Part shown: piece by piece, positions 8,348 through 17,342 of the stretch
Numbering within the stretch: position 1 is the first letter of the stretch
How the letters are laid out: every line of letters begins with the position of its first letter
Assembly: GCA_044464765.1 (NCBI GenBank)
Contig: JBIQKZ010000007.1
Coordinates: 1 to 64,000 of the forward strand
Length of the DNA: 64,000 bases
Reading direction: 5' to 3'
DNA from: JBIQKZ01 sp044464765
Lineage (GTDB): Bacteria; Pseudomonadota; Gammaproteobacteria; Burkholderiales; Burkholderiaceae_B
The notes under the pieces: model-generated
Told to the model about the DNA's origin: nothing
The model's database searches: none
Seen by the model: the letters and a program-made list of their open reading frames with translations, nothing else
Position numbers and translations under genes: made by a program

Positions 8348-11284
8348 ATGAATGCAGTAAACCCCCAGAATCCTCTCGTGCGGGATCCCGGTCCGGCTCA
8401 TGGGCAAGATGCCCTGCAAGGCGAGTTCGCCTTCCGGCATATCGGCCCCGAGGCTCCCGCCCGGCGCCACATGCTGGATGCCCTGGGCTATGCTTCACTG
8501 GACGCCCTGATCGACGATGTGGTGCCGACCGCCATACGCAAGCGCGACGAAATGCCGCTGGGGCAATTTGCCGCGCCTTTGTCCGAAGTGGGCGCCTTGG
8601 CGGCTTTGCGCGAGCGCGCGCAAAAGAATCAGGTCCTGAAAAGCTTTATCGGCCAGGGCTACTACAACACCTTCACGCCCGGCGTCATCTTGCGCAATGT
8701 GTTCGAGAACCCTGCCTGGTACACCGCCTATACCCCGTATCAGCCGGAAATTTCGCAGGGCCGTCTCGAGGCGCTGTTGAACTTCCAGCAAATGCTCACC
8801 GATCTTACCGGGCTGGATGTGGCCAACGCATCGATGCTGGACGAAGGCACGGCGGCCGCAGAGGCCATGACCCTGCTGCGCCGAGTCAGCAAGGCGAGCG
8901 ACGAGGTGCAGGACTTCTACGTGGCCGACGATGTCCTGCCCCAGACGCTGGAAGTCATCCAGTCGCGCGCCGAACCGCTGGGCATCCGGGTAAAGGTAGG
9001 GCCGGCAAGCGCCGCCGCGGATCACAAGGTGTTTGGCGTTCTTTTGCAATATCCTGGGGTCAATGGCGATGTCATTGATTACCGTGATTTGGTCCTTAAA
9101 ATCCGCGATAACGGCGGCTTGGTGGCTGTGGCGGCCGATCTGTTGGCACTAACGCTTCTAACCCCGCCTGGCGAGTGGGGGGCCGATGTCGCGGTTGGAA
9201 ACACCCAGCGCTTTGGCGTGCCGTTGGGGTTTGGCGGACCTCATGCGGGATATATGGCGGTCAGGGATGACTTCAAGCGTTCGTTGCCGGGCCGCCTGGT
9301 TGGGGTGTCCATCGATGCGCATGGCGATCCGGCCTACCGTCTGGCGTTGCAAACTCGCGAGCAGCATATTCGCCGCGAAAAGGCCACGTCCAACATCTGC
9401 ACAGCGCAGGCTTTGCTTGCCATCATGGCGTCCATGTATGCGGTCTATCATGGGCCGGAAGGGCTAAAGCGCATTGCACGACGCGTTCACGATCTGGCCT
9501 CGGGTCTGGCCCGTTCACTCGACGCCATGGGCTATCCGCTGGTCAATCACACATGGTTCGACACACTTACTATTGAGACGGGGCCGGCTACACAGACCAT
9601 TCATGCTGCTGCCGTTGCCAAGGGCATGAATCTGCGCCGGGCGGCACAGAACCAAGTAGGCATTTCCCTGGATGAAACAACAACACAGGTCGATGTCGAC
9701 GCTTTGCTGGAGCTGTTTCGCACAGCCACGGCCACTACGCCGCACGATGGAAGCCGGCCATCCGGTGTAGGGCGTGAAGGTGCGGGCTACCCCGCAGCGC
9801 TGGAGCGCCAGAGCGCCTACCTTACGCATCCCGTTTTCCATCGCTACCGGACAGAGCACGAAATGCTGCGGTATTTGCGTCGTCTGGCAGATAAAGACCT
9901 GGCGCTGGATCGCACCATGATACCCCTGGGTTCATGCACGATGAAGCTGAATGCCACCAGCGAAATGATTCCCGTCACCTGGCCGGAATTTGCGAACATC
10001 CACCCCTTTGCGCCCGACGAGCAAACCGAAGGCTATCGCCAGATGATCGGCGAACTCGAACAGATGCTGTGCGCGGTAACCGGTTATGCAGCGGTCAGCC
10101 TGCAACCGAACGCCGGATCTCAGGGCGAATACGCGGGCTTGCAGATTATCCGGGCCTATCACCAAAGCAATGGCCAGGGCCAACGCGACGTCTGCCTGAT
10201 TCCCTCGTCGGCCCATGGCACCAACCCGGCCTCCGCGCAGATGGCGGGGATGCGGGTCGTGGTGGTGGCGTGTGATCAGAACGGCAATATCGATCTGGAC
10301 GACTTGCGGGAAAAGGCTCAGAAGCACAGCGATAGTCTGGCCGCCATCATGATCACTTATCCCTCGACCCACGGAGTATTCGAGCCGGGTGTGCTGCAAG
10401 TATGCGATATTGTCCATGAGCATGGCGGCCAGGTCTATGTGGACGGCGCAAACATGAATGCCATGGTGGGACTGGCTGCACCGGGGGCGTTCGGTGGCGA
10501 TGTTTCCCATCTGAATTTGCATAAAACCTTTTGCATACCGCATGGCGGGGGCGGGCCTGGCGTAGGGCCGGTGGCCGTGGGGGCGCATTTGGCGCAATTC
10601 CTGCCCAATCAGTTGTCGGTGGGCTACCAGCGTGGCGAGCATGGCATTGGCGCTGTTTCGGCCGCGCCGTATGGGTCGGCCGGAATCCTGCCGATTTCCT
10701 GGATGTACATTGCCATGATGGGCGCTGCGGGCCTGACCGCGGCCACGGAAAACGCCATCCTGGCGGCTAACTACATTGCCCGGCGTCTTTCCGCGCATTA
10801 TCCGGTGTTGTACAGCGGAGCGGGTGGCCTGGTGGCCCACGAATGCATTCTGGATTTGCGGCCCTTGCAGAAAGCCACCGGCATCACCAACGAAGATGTC
10901 GCCAAGCGTCTGATGGATTACGGCTTTCATGCGCCCACCATGAGCTTCCCTGTGCCGGGCACGCTAATGATCGAGCCGACGGAAAGCGAGGTTCTTGAAG
11001 AACTCGACCGCTTTATCGAGGCCATGATCAGCATCCGCCAGGAAATTGCCTTGGTGGAAAGCGGGCAGCTAGAGTCGCAGGACAGTGTACTGAAGCATGC
11101 GCCTCACACGGCCGTGGCCATCGCGGCCGACGACTGGACGCATTCTTATTCAAGGCAGCAGGCCGCATACCCCGTGGCATCGCTGCGAACGAATAAGTAC
11201 TGGCCGCCCGTTGGCCGGATCGATAATATTCATGGCGACCGGAATTTGTTCTGCTTTTGCATTCCCGTCGAAGACTACGCCTGA
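8348..11284 (+). CDS. gcvP: glycine dehydrogenase (decarboxylating), P protein
   Basis: PLP-dependent P protein that decarboxylates glycine and loads the aminomethyl group on the lipoyl arm of H protein. At 978 residues it is the fused full-length form (both halves joined). Diagnostic segments are FRHIGP near the N terminus, IRREKATSNICTAQ, the second half beginning near LGSCTMKLN, YVDGANMNA, and the PLP lysine in LNLHKTFCIPHGGGGPG. AAGGAA (8335-8340) lies 7 bases before the ATG. It has no gcvH partner in the window, so H protein must be encoded elsewhere. Confidence 0.95.
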   Translation: MNAVNPQNPLVRDPGPAHGQDALQGEFAFRHIGPEAPARRHMLDALGYASLDALIDDVVPTAIRKRDEMPLGQFAAPLSEVGALAALRERAQKNQVLKSFIGQGYYNTFTPGVILRNVFENPAWYTAYTPYQPEISQGRLEALLNFQQMLTDLTGLDVANASMLDEGTAAAEAMTLLRRVSKASDEVQDFYVADDVLPQTLEVIQSRAEPLGIRVKVGPASAAADHKVFGVLLQYPGVNGDVIDYRDLVLKIRDNGGLVAVAADLLALTLLTPPGEWGADVAVGNTQRFGVPLGFGGPHAGYMAVRDDFKRSLPGRLVGVSIDAHGDPAYRLALQTREQHIRREKATSNICTAQALLAIMASMYAVYHGPEGLKRIARRVHDLASGLARSLDAMGYPLVNHTWFDTLTIETGPATQTIHAAAVAKGMNLRRAAQNQVGISLDETTTQVDVDALLELFRTATATTPHDGSRPSGVGREGAGYPAALERQSAYLTHPVFHRYRTEHEMLRYLRRLADKDLALDRTMIPLGSCTMKLNATSEMIPVTWPEFANIHPFAPDEQTEGYRQMIGELEQMLCAVTGYAAVSLQPNAGSQGEYAGLQIIRAYHQSNGQGQRDVCLIPSSAHGTNPASAQMAGMRVVVVACDQNGNIDLDDLREKAQKHSDSLAAIMITYPSTHGVFEPGVLQVCDIVHEHGGQVYVDGANMNAMVGLAAPGAFGGDVSHLNLHKTFCIPHGGGGPGVGPVAVGAHLAQFLPNQLSVGYQRGEHGIGAVSAAPYGSAGILPISWMYIAMMGAAGLTAATENAILAANYIARRLSAHYPVLYSGAGGLVAHECILDLRPLQKATGITNEDVAKRLMDYGFHAPTMSFPVPGTLMIEPTESEVLEELDRFIEAMISIRQEIALVESGQLESQDSVLKHAPHTAVAIAADDWTHSYSRQQAAYPVASLRTNKYWPPVGRIDNIHGDRNLFCFCIPVEDYA

Positions 11285-11333
11285 TGCGGTGCAGCGTAGG
11301 GCTGCTGGCGCATCAGGCTGACTGCTTTGGTTT

Positions 11334-11735
11334 TTAGTTCTTGTTACGCAATCCGTCCAGGCTGAAGCAGCCTGGGCCCGCAAAGATCAGGTAGAAGAAT
11401 ACAAAGCAGAACAAGATGGCGGTTTCACCGCCATTAAGCATGGGCAGGAAAAAATTGCCTTTGGGAACGTGGCCGATAAAGTAGGCCGCGGCGCCAAAAC
11501 CCGACCCTACGAACGCCGCGCTGCGGGTAAACAGCCCCACGATAAGCAGCGCGCCTACGATCAGCTCGATAATTCCGGCCAGTCCATACATGGACATGAG
11601 CTGAAGGTTGTCGAACATGGCTACATGCGGAATACCGAAGAGCTTGGCCGTGCCGTGCCAAATCAATAGATAACCACTGACGATCCGCAAAAGCGCCAAG
11701 GCTTGCGGGGCCCAGTTAGTGCGTGAGTCGAGCAT
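11334..11735 (-). CDS. DoxX family membrane protein
   Basis: Small four-helix membrane protein (133 residues) of the DoxX/YphA family, whose members are linked to redox and thiol stress but are mostly uncharacterised. Visible features are IVSGYLLIWHGTAKLFG near the N terminus, ELIVGALLIVGLFTR in the middle and a last helix ending FYLIFAGPG. The frame is open much further upstream, into pyrE on the other strand; the ATG at 11735 is chosen because AAGGAA precedes it closely and the protein then begins like the family. It is convergent with gcvP (49-base gap) and divergent from pyrE. Confidence 0.85.
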   Translation of the reverse strand: MLDSRTNWAPQALALLRIVSGYLLIWHGTAKLFGIPHVAMFDNLQLMSMYGLAGIIELIVGALLIVGLFTRSAAFVGSGFGAAAYFIGHVPKGNFFLPMLNGGETAILFCFVFFYLIFAGPGCFSLDGLRNKN

Positions 11736-11767
11736 GTTAATTCCTTTGTAGGGTGGTGGTGACAAAA

Positions 11768-11788
11768 CGCCGGGCGCAAAACCCGGCG
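11768..11788 (-). repeat. GC hairpin in DoxX-gene leader
   Basis: CGCCGGG (11768-11774) pairs with CCCGGCG (11782-11788) across a seven-base loop. On the minus strand it is followed by TTTTG and lies about 32 bases before the DoxX start, so it could act as a weak attenuator in that leader. It also lies upstream of pyrE on the plus strand. Confidence 0.4.
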
Positions 11789-11865
11789 ACCGTCCTGAGT
11801 TTATAGTAAACGTTACTGAAAATATACGAGATAATGTCGCTTTCCCTGCTTTGCTGAATCCGACT

Positions 11866-12540
11866 ATGCCTGATACCACGTCCTCCCGTACTGACTTCGT
11901 TCGCTTCGCTTTGGAAAAAGGCGTGTTGCGCTTTGGCCGCTTCAAGGTCAAATCGGGTCGCCTAAGCCCTTATTTCTTTAACGCGGGCTTGTTCGATTCG
12001 GGGCGGACGGTTGGCAGGCTGGCGCGGTTCTATGCCCAGGCGCTGGTCGATTCGGGCCTTGAGTTCGACATGTTGTTTGGCCCGGCTTATAAGGGCATTC
12101 CTTTGGCGACGGCCACGGCGGTTGCGCTGGCCAATCACGAAACGCTTGGCGGGCGCGATGTTCCGTTTGCCTTTAATCGGAAGGAAGCCAAGGATCATGG
12201 CGAGGGCGGGGTGCTGGTCGGGGCGCCGCTGAAGGGCAAGGTGGTGATTATTGATGACGTGATCACCGCCGGCACGTCGGTGCGGGAGTCGGTGGATATC
12301 ATTCTGAAGGCGGGCGCGCAGCCGGCGGCGGTTCTGATTGCGTTGGATCGCATGGAGCGCGCCGGCCCCGACGACAATCTGTCGCCGCATTCGGCGGTGC
12401 AGGATGTGGCCCAGACCTTCGGTATACCTGTAGTCAGCATTGCGTCGCTAAGCGACATCATGGCGCTGCTGGATGAAGATGCGGGCTTTGCCGAGCATCG
12501 GGGCGCCGTGGCTGATTATAGGAATCAGTACGGGGTGTAG
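11866..12540 (+). CDS. pyrE: orotate phosphoribosyltransferase
   Basis: Converts orotate and PRPP to orotidine monophosphate in pyrimidine synthesis. The PRPP-binding loop VVIIDDVITAGTSVRES and the N-terminal KSGRLSPYFFNAGLF are typical, as are FGPAYKGIPLA and FNRKEAKDHGEGG. The ATG at 11866 gives 224 residues starting MPDTTSS; a TTG five codons upstream (11851) is an alternative, and neither has a strong ribosome binding site. It is divergent from the DoxX gene and convergent with gatB. Confidence 0.94.
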   Translation: MPDTTSSRTDFVRFALEKGVLRFGRFKVKSGRLSPYFFNAGLFDSGRTVGRLARFYAQALVDSGLEFDMLFGPAYKGIPLATATAVALANHETLGGRDVPFAFNRKEAKDHGEGGVLVGAPLKGKVVIIDDVITAGTSVRESVDIILKAGAQPAAVLIALDRMERAGPDDNLSPHSAVQDVAQTFGIPVVSIASLSDIMALLDEDAGFAEHRGAVADYRNQYGV

Positions 12541-12609
12541 GTATTTGGTGCGGCGATGCGGGTCTTGTGGTGTCGCTGCGTCGGGGGGTGTGCCTGGCTC
12601 TGCCCACGC

Positions 12610-12638
12610 CGTGCGGTCGGGCGCAGTCCGACCGCACG
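12610..12638. repeat. 11-bp perfect hairpin between pyrE and gatB
   Basis: GTGCGGTCGG (12611-12620) pairs with CCGACCGCAC (12628-12637), extended by C12610/G12638, with a seven-base loop. It lies in the 215-base convergent gap between pyrE and gatB. A T run is absent on both strands, so it may be a bidirectional transcript end or a dispersed REP-like palindrome rather than a classical intrinsic terminator. Confidence 0.5.
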
Positions 12639-12755
12639 ACTGGCCGGAACCGGCATGGGGCCTGACCATGACAGCGCGCCATGAAAACCTTCAACAGCAC
12701 ACGGCGCAAGAAAAATAAGGTTCGCGCTGCGAATCAAGGCGTATCGCTGCCTTTT

Positions 12756-14210
12756 TTACCCCAGCTTCTCCTTCAGCACTTCATTCACCTGCTGAGGATT
12801 CGCCTTGCCTTTCGCGGCCTTCATCACTTGCCCCACCAGCGAATTGAACGCCTTCTGCTTGCCCGCCCGATATTCTTCCACGATGGCCGGATTGGCCGCG
12901 AGAACTTCGTCGATCATCGCCCCGATGGCCCCGCTATCGCTGATCTGTTTCAGGCCGCGTGCCTCGATGATGGCATCGGCATCGCCGCCGGACTCTCCTG
13001 ACCACATCGCGGCGAAGACTTCGCGGGCCATTTTGTTAGAAATCGTGCCATCGGCAATGCGGTTCAACAAACCGCCCAATTGCTGCGGCGTGACAGGGCT
13101 GGCTTGAATCGCCTGTTCGTCGCGGTTCAACGCAGCGGACAATTCGCCCAGCACCCAGTTCGCCGCCAGCTTGGCCTGGCCTGCGGACAACAGGGCCGCC
13201 GCGTCCTCGAAAAAGGCTGCAAAGCTGCGATCCATGGTTAATTGCGCCGCATCGTAGCCCGTTAGTCCCAGTTCCGACTGGAAACGAGCGCGTTTGGCGG
13301 CCGGCAGTTCGGGCAGCTGATCGCGCACACGCTCGACCCAATCGGCGCCAATGACCAGGGGGGGCAGGTCGGGATCGGGGAAGTAACGGTAATCGTCCGC
13401 ATCTTCCTTGCTGCGCATGCTGCGGGTTTCATCGCGATCCGAATCGTACAAGCGCGTTTCCTGGCGTACCGTCCCGCCGTCTTCGATCAGTTCGATCTGG
13501 CGGCGAACCTCGTACTGAATGGCCCGTTCGAGAAAGCGGAAGGAGTTCAGGTTCTTGATCTCGCAGCGCGTGCCAAATTCAGCCTGGCCTTTGGGCCGTA
13601 CCGATACGTTGGCATCGCAGCGGAACGAGCCCTCTTGCATGTTCCCGTCGCAAATGCCCAGCCAGACCACCAGGCCGTGCAGCGTGCGCGCGTAGGCGAC
13701 GGCTTCGGCAGCCGAGCGCATTTCGGGCTCTGAGACAATCTCAAGCAGCGGTGTACCCGCACGGTTCAGGTCGATGCCTGTGGAGGATTCGCCATGGGGA
13801 CCGGTAAAGTTTTCATGCAGCGATTTACCGGCGTCCTCTTCCAGGTGGGCGCGCGTGAGATTGACGGTCTTTTCTTCGTCGCCCACATAGAACGTAATGC
13901 TGCCGCCCTGGACCACGGGGATCTCGAACTGGCTGATCTGGTAATTTTTGGGCAGGTCGGGGTAGAAATAGTTCTTGCGCGCAAACACCGAGCGCGGCGC
14001 GATATCGGCCCCCACAGCCAGACCAAACTGGATCGCCCGCTCTACGGCGCCCCGATTCAGCACCGGCAGGCTGCCCGGCAGCGCCATGTCCACTTCGTTC
14101 GCTTGCGTATTGGCTGGCGCACCGTAGCGCGTACTGCTATTTGAGAAGATTTTCGACTCAGTGGATAGCTGCGTATGCGTTTCCAGGCCGATGACGATTT
14201 CCCATTCCAT
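12756..14210 (-). CDS. gatB: Asp-tRNA(Asn)/Glu-tRNA(Gln) amidotransferase subunit B
   Basis: GatB holds mischarged tRNA and phosphorylates Glu/Asp on tRNA before amidation. The 484-residue protein begins MEWEIVIGLETHTQL and contains NKVDMALPG-like sequence (NEVDMALPGSLPVLN), DLPKNYQISQFE, GTRCEIKNLNSF and YRYFPDPDLPPL, all GatB signatures, plus the C-terminal Yqey/tail domain. It shares its first base with the last base of gatA, so the two are coupled. It is the last gene of gatC-gatA-gatB. Its presence suggests Asn-tRNA and/or Gln-tRNA made by transamidation. Confidence 0.96.
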   Translation of the reverse strand: MEWEIVIGLETHTQLSTESKIFSNSSTRYGAPANTQANEVDMALPGSLPVLNRGAVERAIQFGLAVGADIAPRSVFARKNYFYPDLPKNYQISQFEIPVVQGGSITFYVGDEEKTVNLTRAHLEEDAGKSLHENFTGPHGESSTGIDLNRAGTPLLEIVSEPEMRSAAEAVAYARTLHGLVVWLGICDGNMQEGSFRCDANVSVRPKGQAEFGTRCEIKNLNSFRFLERAIQYEVRRQIELIEDGGTVRQETRLYDSDRDETRSMRSKEDADDYRYFPDPDLPPLVIGADWVERVRDQLPELPAAKRARFQSELGLTGYDAAQLTMDRSFAAFFEDAAALLSAGQAKLAANWVLGELSAALNRDEQAIQASPVTPQQLGGLLNRIADGTISNKMAREVFAAMWSGESGGDADAIIEARGLKQISDSGAIGAMIDEVLAANPAIVEEYRAGKQKAFNSLVGQVMKAAKGKANPQQVNEVLKEKLG

Positions 14211-15742
14211 TAGTGCTGTTCCGGTTTGCGTTGATGCCAGTCAGTGACCTGCTGATAGCGGTCTGCGATGGCCAGCAATTGGCCTTCGCGGAAATAGTTG
14301 CCGATGAGCTGCAAGCCGATGGGCAAAGGCGTGTCGCCCTGACTGAATCCGCAGGGAATGGACATGGCAGGCAGGCCGGCAAGACTGGCGCCCAAGGTAT
14401 AGATATCGGCCAGCCAGTCGGCGGTGGGGTCGTCGCGGTTATCGCCGATGCGTTTGGCGACGGTTGGCGTGACGGGGCCCATGACGACGTCGCATTGATC
14501 GGCAAAGGCGTGCTGGAAGTCGTTGGTGACCATGCGGCGCACTTTCTGCGCTTGCAGGTAGTAGGCGTCGTAATAGCCATGGCATAGAACATAGGTGCCG
14601 ACCAGGATGCGGCGGCGCACCTCGGGGCCAAAGCCCTCGGCGCGCGAGCGGCTGGTCATGTCGGCCAAATCGCCGTACGTTTGCGTGCGGTGCCCATAAC
14701 GCACGCCGTCGTAACGGGACAGGTTGCTGGAGGCCTCTGCCGGCGCGATGACATAATAAGCGGGGATGGAAAGCTGGGTGCGAGGCAATGAAATAGCGAC
14801 GCGGACAGCGCCCAGCGTTTCGAAGGCTTGCAGTGCGGCTTCGACGGCGGCGGCCACGTCGGATGAAAGGCCTTCGTTGAAATACTCGGTGGGTACGCCG
14901 ATGCGTAATCCTTGCAGGGGCGTGGCTCCGTTGGCCTCAAACTGTTGTCGGGCGTGGTCGAAATCGCTGCGCACGCGACCTGGAGCGTTGGCGACGCCAT
15001 CGCAGGCTTCTAGACTGGTTGAGTCGCGCTCGTCGAATCCGGTCATGACGTCCAGCAGTTCGAGCATGTCTTTAGCGCTGCGCGCCATTGGGCCGGCTTG
15101 GTCGAGGCTGGAGCCGAAGGCCACCATTCCAAAGCGGGATACCGTGCCGTAGGTGGGTTTGATGCCGCTGACGCCGCACAGGGCGGCGGGTTGTCGCACC
15201 GACCCTCCGGTATCGGTGCCGGTGGCGGCCATCACCAGGCCGGCAGCGACGGCCGCCGCCGACCCACCCGATGAACCGCCAGGCACAACATCGCGACTCC
15301 ATGGGTTGTGCGCGGGACCGAAGGCGGAGTTCTCGTTGCCCGAACCCATGGCGAATTCGTCGCAATTGAGCTTGCCCAGGGATACGGCCCCGGCGGCTTC
15401 CAGGCGGCTGACGACGGTGGCATCGAAGGGGCTGGCGTAGCCCGCCAGCATCTTGCTTGCCGCCGTGGTTGGCCAGCCGCGCGTAACAAACACGTCTTTA
15501 TGGGCGATAGGGATGCCGGTCAGCGGCCCCGAACGGCCGTCGGCGATTGCCTGGTCGGCATGGCGCGCCTGGTTCAGGGTGAGCTCGGGATCGATATGCA
15601 GGAAAGCGTTCAGTTCTGAACGGGCTTGCGCCGTGTTCAGGGCGCTTTGGGCCAGCTCGACCGCGCTGACCTGGCCGGCCAGCAGGGCGGCGCGAAGCGC
15701 GGCGATGCCGTCGAATTCGTTATGTATGGGCATGTCGGACAT
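14210..15742 (-). CDS. gatA: Asp-tRNA(Asn)/Glu-tRNA(Gln) amidotransferase subunit A
   Basis: Amidase-signature glutaminase that supplies ammonia to GatB. The Ser-cisSer-Lys catalytic machinery is visible: Lys in PIAHKDVF, the cis-Ser in TGTDTGGSVRQPA and the nucleophile region GGSSGGSAAAVA. Its 510 residues are normal for the family, and PTYGTVSRFGM and EASSNLSRYDGVRYGHR are characteristic. It abuts gatC (shared base at 15742) and gatB (shared base at 14210), a tightly coupled operon. Confidence 0.96.
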   Translation of the reverse strand: MSDMPIHNEFDGIAALRAALLAGQVSAVELAQSALNTAQARSELNAFLHIDPELTLNQARHADQAIADGRSGPLTGIPIAHKDVFVTRGWPTTAASKMLAGYASPFDATVVSRLEAAGAVSLGKLNCDEFAMGSGNENSAFGPAHNPWSRDVVPGGSSGGSAAAVAAGLVMAATGTDTGGSVRQPAALCGVSGIKPTYGTVSRFGMVAFGSSLDQAGPMARSAKDMLELLDVMTGFDERDSTSLEACDGVANAPGRVRSDFDHARQQFEANGATPLQGLRIGVPTEYFNEGLSSDVAAAVEAALQAFETLGAVRVAISLPRTQLSIPAYYVIAPAEASSNLSRYDGVRYGHRTQTYGDLADMTSRSRAEGFGPEVRRRILVGTYVLCHGYYDAYYLQAQKVRRMVTNDFQHAFADQCDVVMGPVTPTVAKRIGDNRDDPTADWLADIYTLGASLAGLPAMSIPCGFSQGDTPLPIGLQLIGNYFREGQLLAIADRYQQVTDWHQRKPEQH

Positions 15743-16050
15743 TATTCAATGACCGTGGGCACGAGAAACAGGCCCTCGGTCTGGGCGGGAGCATTGGCCA
15801 TCAGGTCGGCGCGCTGGGCGTCGGTGTGGGTCGGCGCCGCGCTATCGTTGCGCAACCGAAGTTTGATATCCTGATGCGCGGACAAAGGATGGGCCATGGG
15901 CTCGATTCCCTGGGTATCCACCGCTTGTAGTTTCTCGATCAGGTCCAGGATGCCGTTCAGTTCGGACCGGGCCTGCGCGCTTTCGTCGGGTGATAGGGAA
16001 ATGCACGCCAGCCGCGCTATGCGGGTGACATCATCATCAGTAATTGCCAT
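15742..16050 (-). CDS. gatC: Asp-tRNA(Asn)/Glu-tRNA(Gln) amidotransferase subunit C
   Basis: Small GatC subunit (102 residues) that wraps around and stabilises GatA-GatB. The sequence begins MAITDDDVTRIARLACISL and has the typical ELNGILDLIEKLQAVDTQGIEPM segment. It is the first gene of the gatCAB operon and is divergent from mreB; the 191-base gap between them should hold promoters for both. Confidence 0.94.
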   Translation of the reverse strand: MAITDDDVTRIARLACISLSPDESAQARSELNGILDLIEKLQAVDTQGIEPMAHPLSAHQDIKLRLRNDSAAPTHTDAQRADLMANAPAQTEGLFLVPTVIE

Positions 16051-16241
16051 GTGTCGGTGGGGTCTTCATGTAGTGAGCCGTTACGTTCATTTACGTACGG
16101 TGGTTTTGCGATTTTGCTGCTAACTTACATAAATTATAAGTTATCATTGAGGGCTTAGCCGTTAACGGTTTGGCCCGTCCCTTTTTGGCTGCAAATCGGC
16201 TCAAGTTAACGTATTTTCATTTTTCGACATACTGAGCACAC

Positions 16242-17285
16242 ATGTTCGGATTTCTCCGCAGTTATTTCTCCAGCGATATGGCGATCGACCTGGGCACCGC
16301 CAACACCTTAATCTACGTTCGCGGTAAAGGTATTGTGCTCGACGAGCCTTCGGTGGTTGCCATCCGCCACGATGGAAGCCCGAACGGAAAGAAAATCATT
16401 CAGGCGGTCGGCCGAGAGGCCAAGCAAATGCTGGGCCGGGTGCCAGGCAATATCGAAGCCATACGGCCCATGAAGGACGGCGTGATCGCCGATTTCACCG
16501 TCACCGAGCAAATGCTCAAACAGTTCATTCGCATGGTGCATCCGCGCAGCATGTTTGCGCCAAGTCCGCGCATCATTGTTTGCGTGCCTTGCGGCTCCAC
16601 TCAGGTCGAGCGTAGGGCAATCCGTGAGTCCGCTCTGGGGGCGGGCGCCAGCCAGGTATTCCTTATCGAAGAACCCATGGCGGCGGCTATCGGCGCCGGC
16701 CTGGCCGTTTCGGACGCCAGCGGCTCCATGGTGGTCGATATCGGCGGAGGTACGACCGAAGTGGCCGTCATTTCGTTGGGTGGCATGGTCTACAAGGGTT
16801 CAGTCCGGGTGGGCGGCGACAAGTTCGATGAGGCCATCATCAATTACATCCGGCGCAATTACGGCATGCTGATCGGCGAACCCACCGCTGAGCTCATCAA
16901 GAAGGAAATCGGTTCGGCGTTCCCGGGCGCCGAAATTCGTGAAATTGAAGTCAAGGGGCGTAATCTGTCCGAAGGGGTGCCCCGCAGTTTTACGGTTTCC
17001 TCCAACGAAATTCTCGAGTCGCTGACCGATCCGCTCAACCAGATCGTATCCGCTGTGAAGACGGCACTGGAACAAACGCCGCCGGAATTGGGCGCCGACA
17101 TCACCGACAAGGGGATCGCGCTTACGGGGGGCGGCGCGTTGCTGCGCGACCTCGACCGCTTGTTGCAGGAAGAAACCGGCTTGCCGGTTGTGGTCGCCGA
17201 GGATCCCCTTACTTGCGTGGTGCGTGGTTGCGGCGAAGCGCTCGAGCATCTCGAGCGGCTCGGCACGGTGTTCATCTACGATTAA
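16242..17285 (+). CDS. mreB: rod shape-determining protein MreB
   Basis: Bacterial actin homologue (347 residues) that polymerises under the inner membrane and directs lateral wall synthesis. Nucleotide-binding motifs are DLGTANTLIYVRGKGI (phosphate 1), VVDIGGGTTEVAV (phosphate 2) and LTGGGALLRDLD (adenosine). The N terminus MFGFLRSYFSSDMAI includes the short amphipathic membrane-binding stretch. It leads the mreBCD-mrdA-rodA operon. Confidence 0.97.
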   Translation: MFGFLRSYFSSDMAIDLGTANTLIYVRGKGIVLDEPSVVAIRHDGSPNGKKIIQAVGREAKQMLGRVPGNIEAIRPMKDGVIADFTVTEQMLKQFIRMVHPRSMFAPSPRIIVCVPCGSTQVERRAIRESALGAGASQVFLIEEPMAAAIGAGLAVSDASGSMVVDIGGGTTEVAVISLGGMVYKGSVRVGGDKFDEAIINYIRRNYGMLIGEPTAELIKKEIGSAFPGAEIREIEVKGRNLSEGVPRSFTVSSNEILESLTDPLNQIVSAVKTALEQTPPELGADITDKGIALTGGGALLRDLDRLLQEETGLPVVVAEDPLTCVVRGCGEALEHLERLGTVFIYD

Positions 17286-17342
17286 TACGGTACCCAGGCC
17301 GCCCAGGCGGCCATGGTATCCATTCCCAAATGCGGTTACTCA

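Noticed and set aside
9932..10930. 332-codon minus-strand open frame
   Set aside because: Antisense to the second half of gcvP, including its PLP lysine region; no family features in the antisense translation.
16100..16160. AACTTA/TAAGTT inverted repeat between gatC and mreB
   Set aside because: Six-base arms in an AT-rich divergent promoter region are expected by chance; no supporting second copy was seen.
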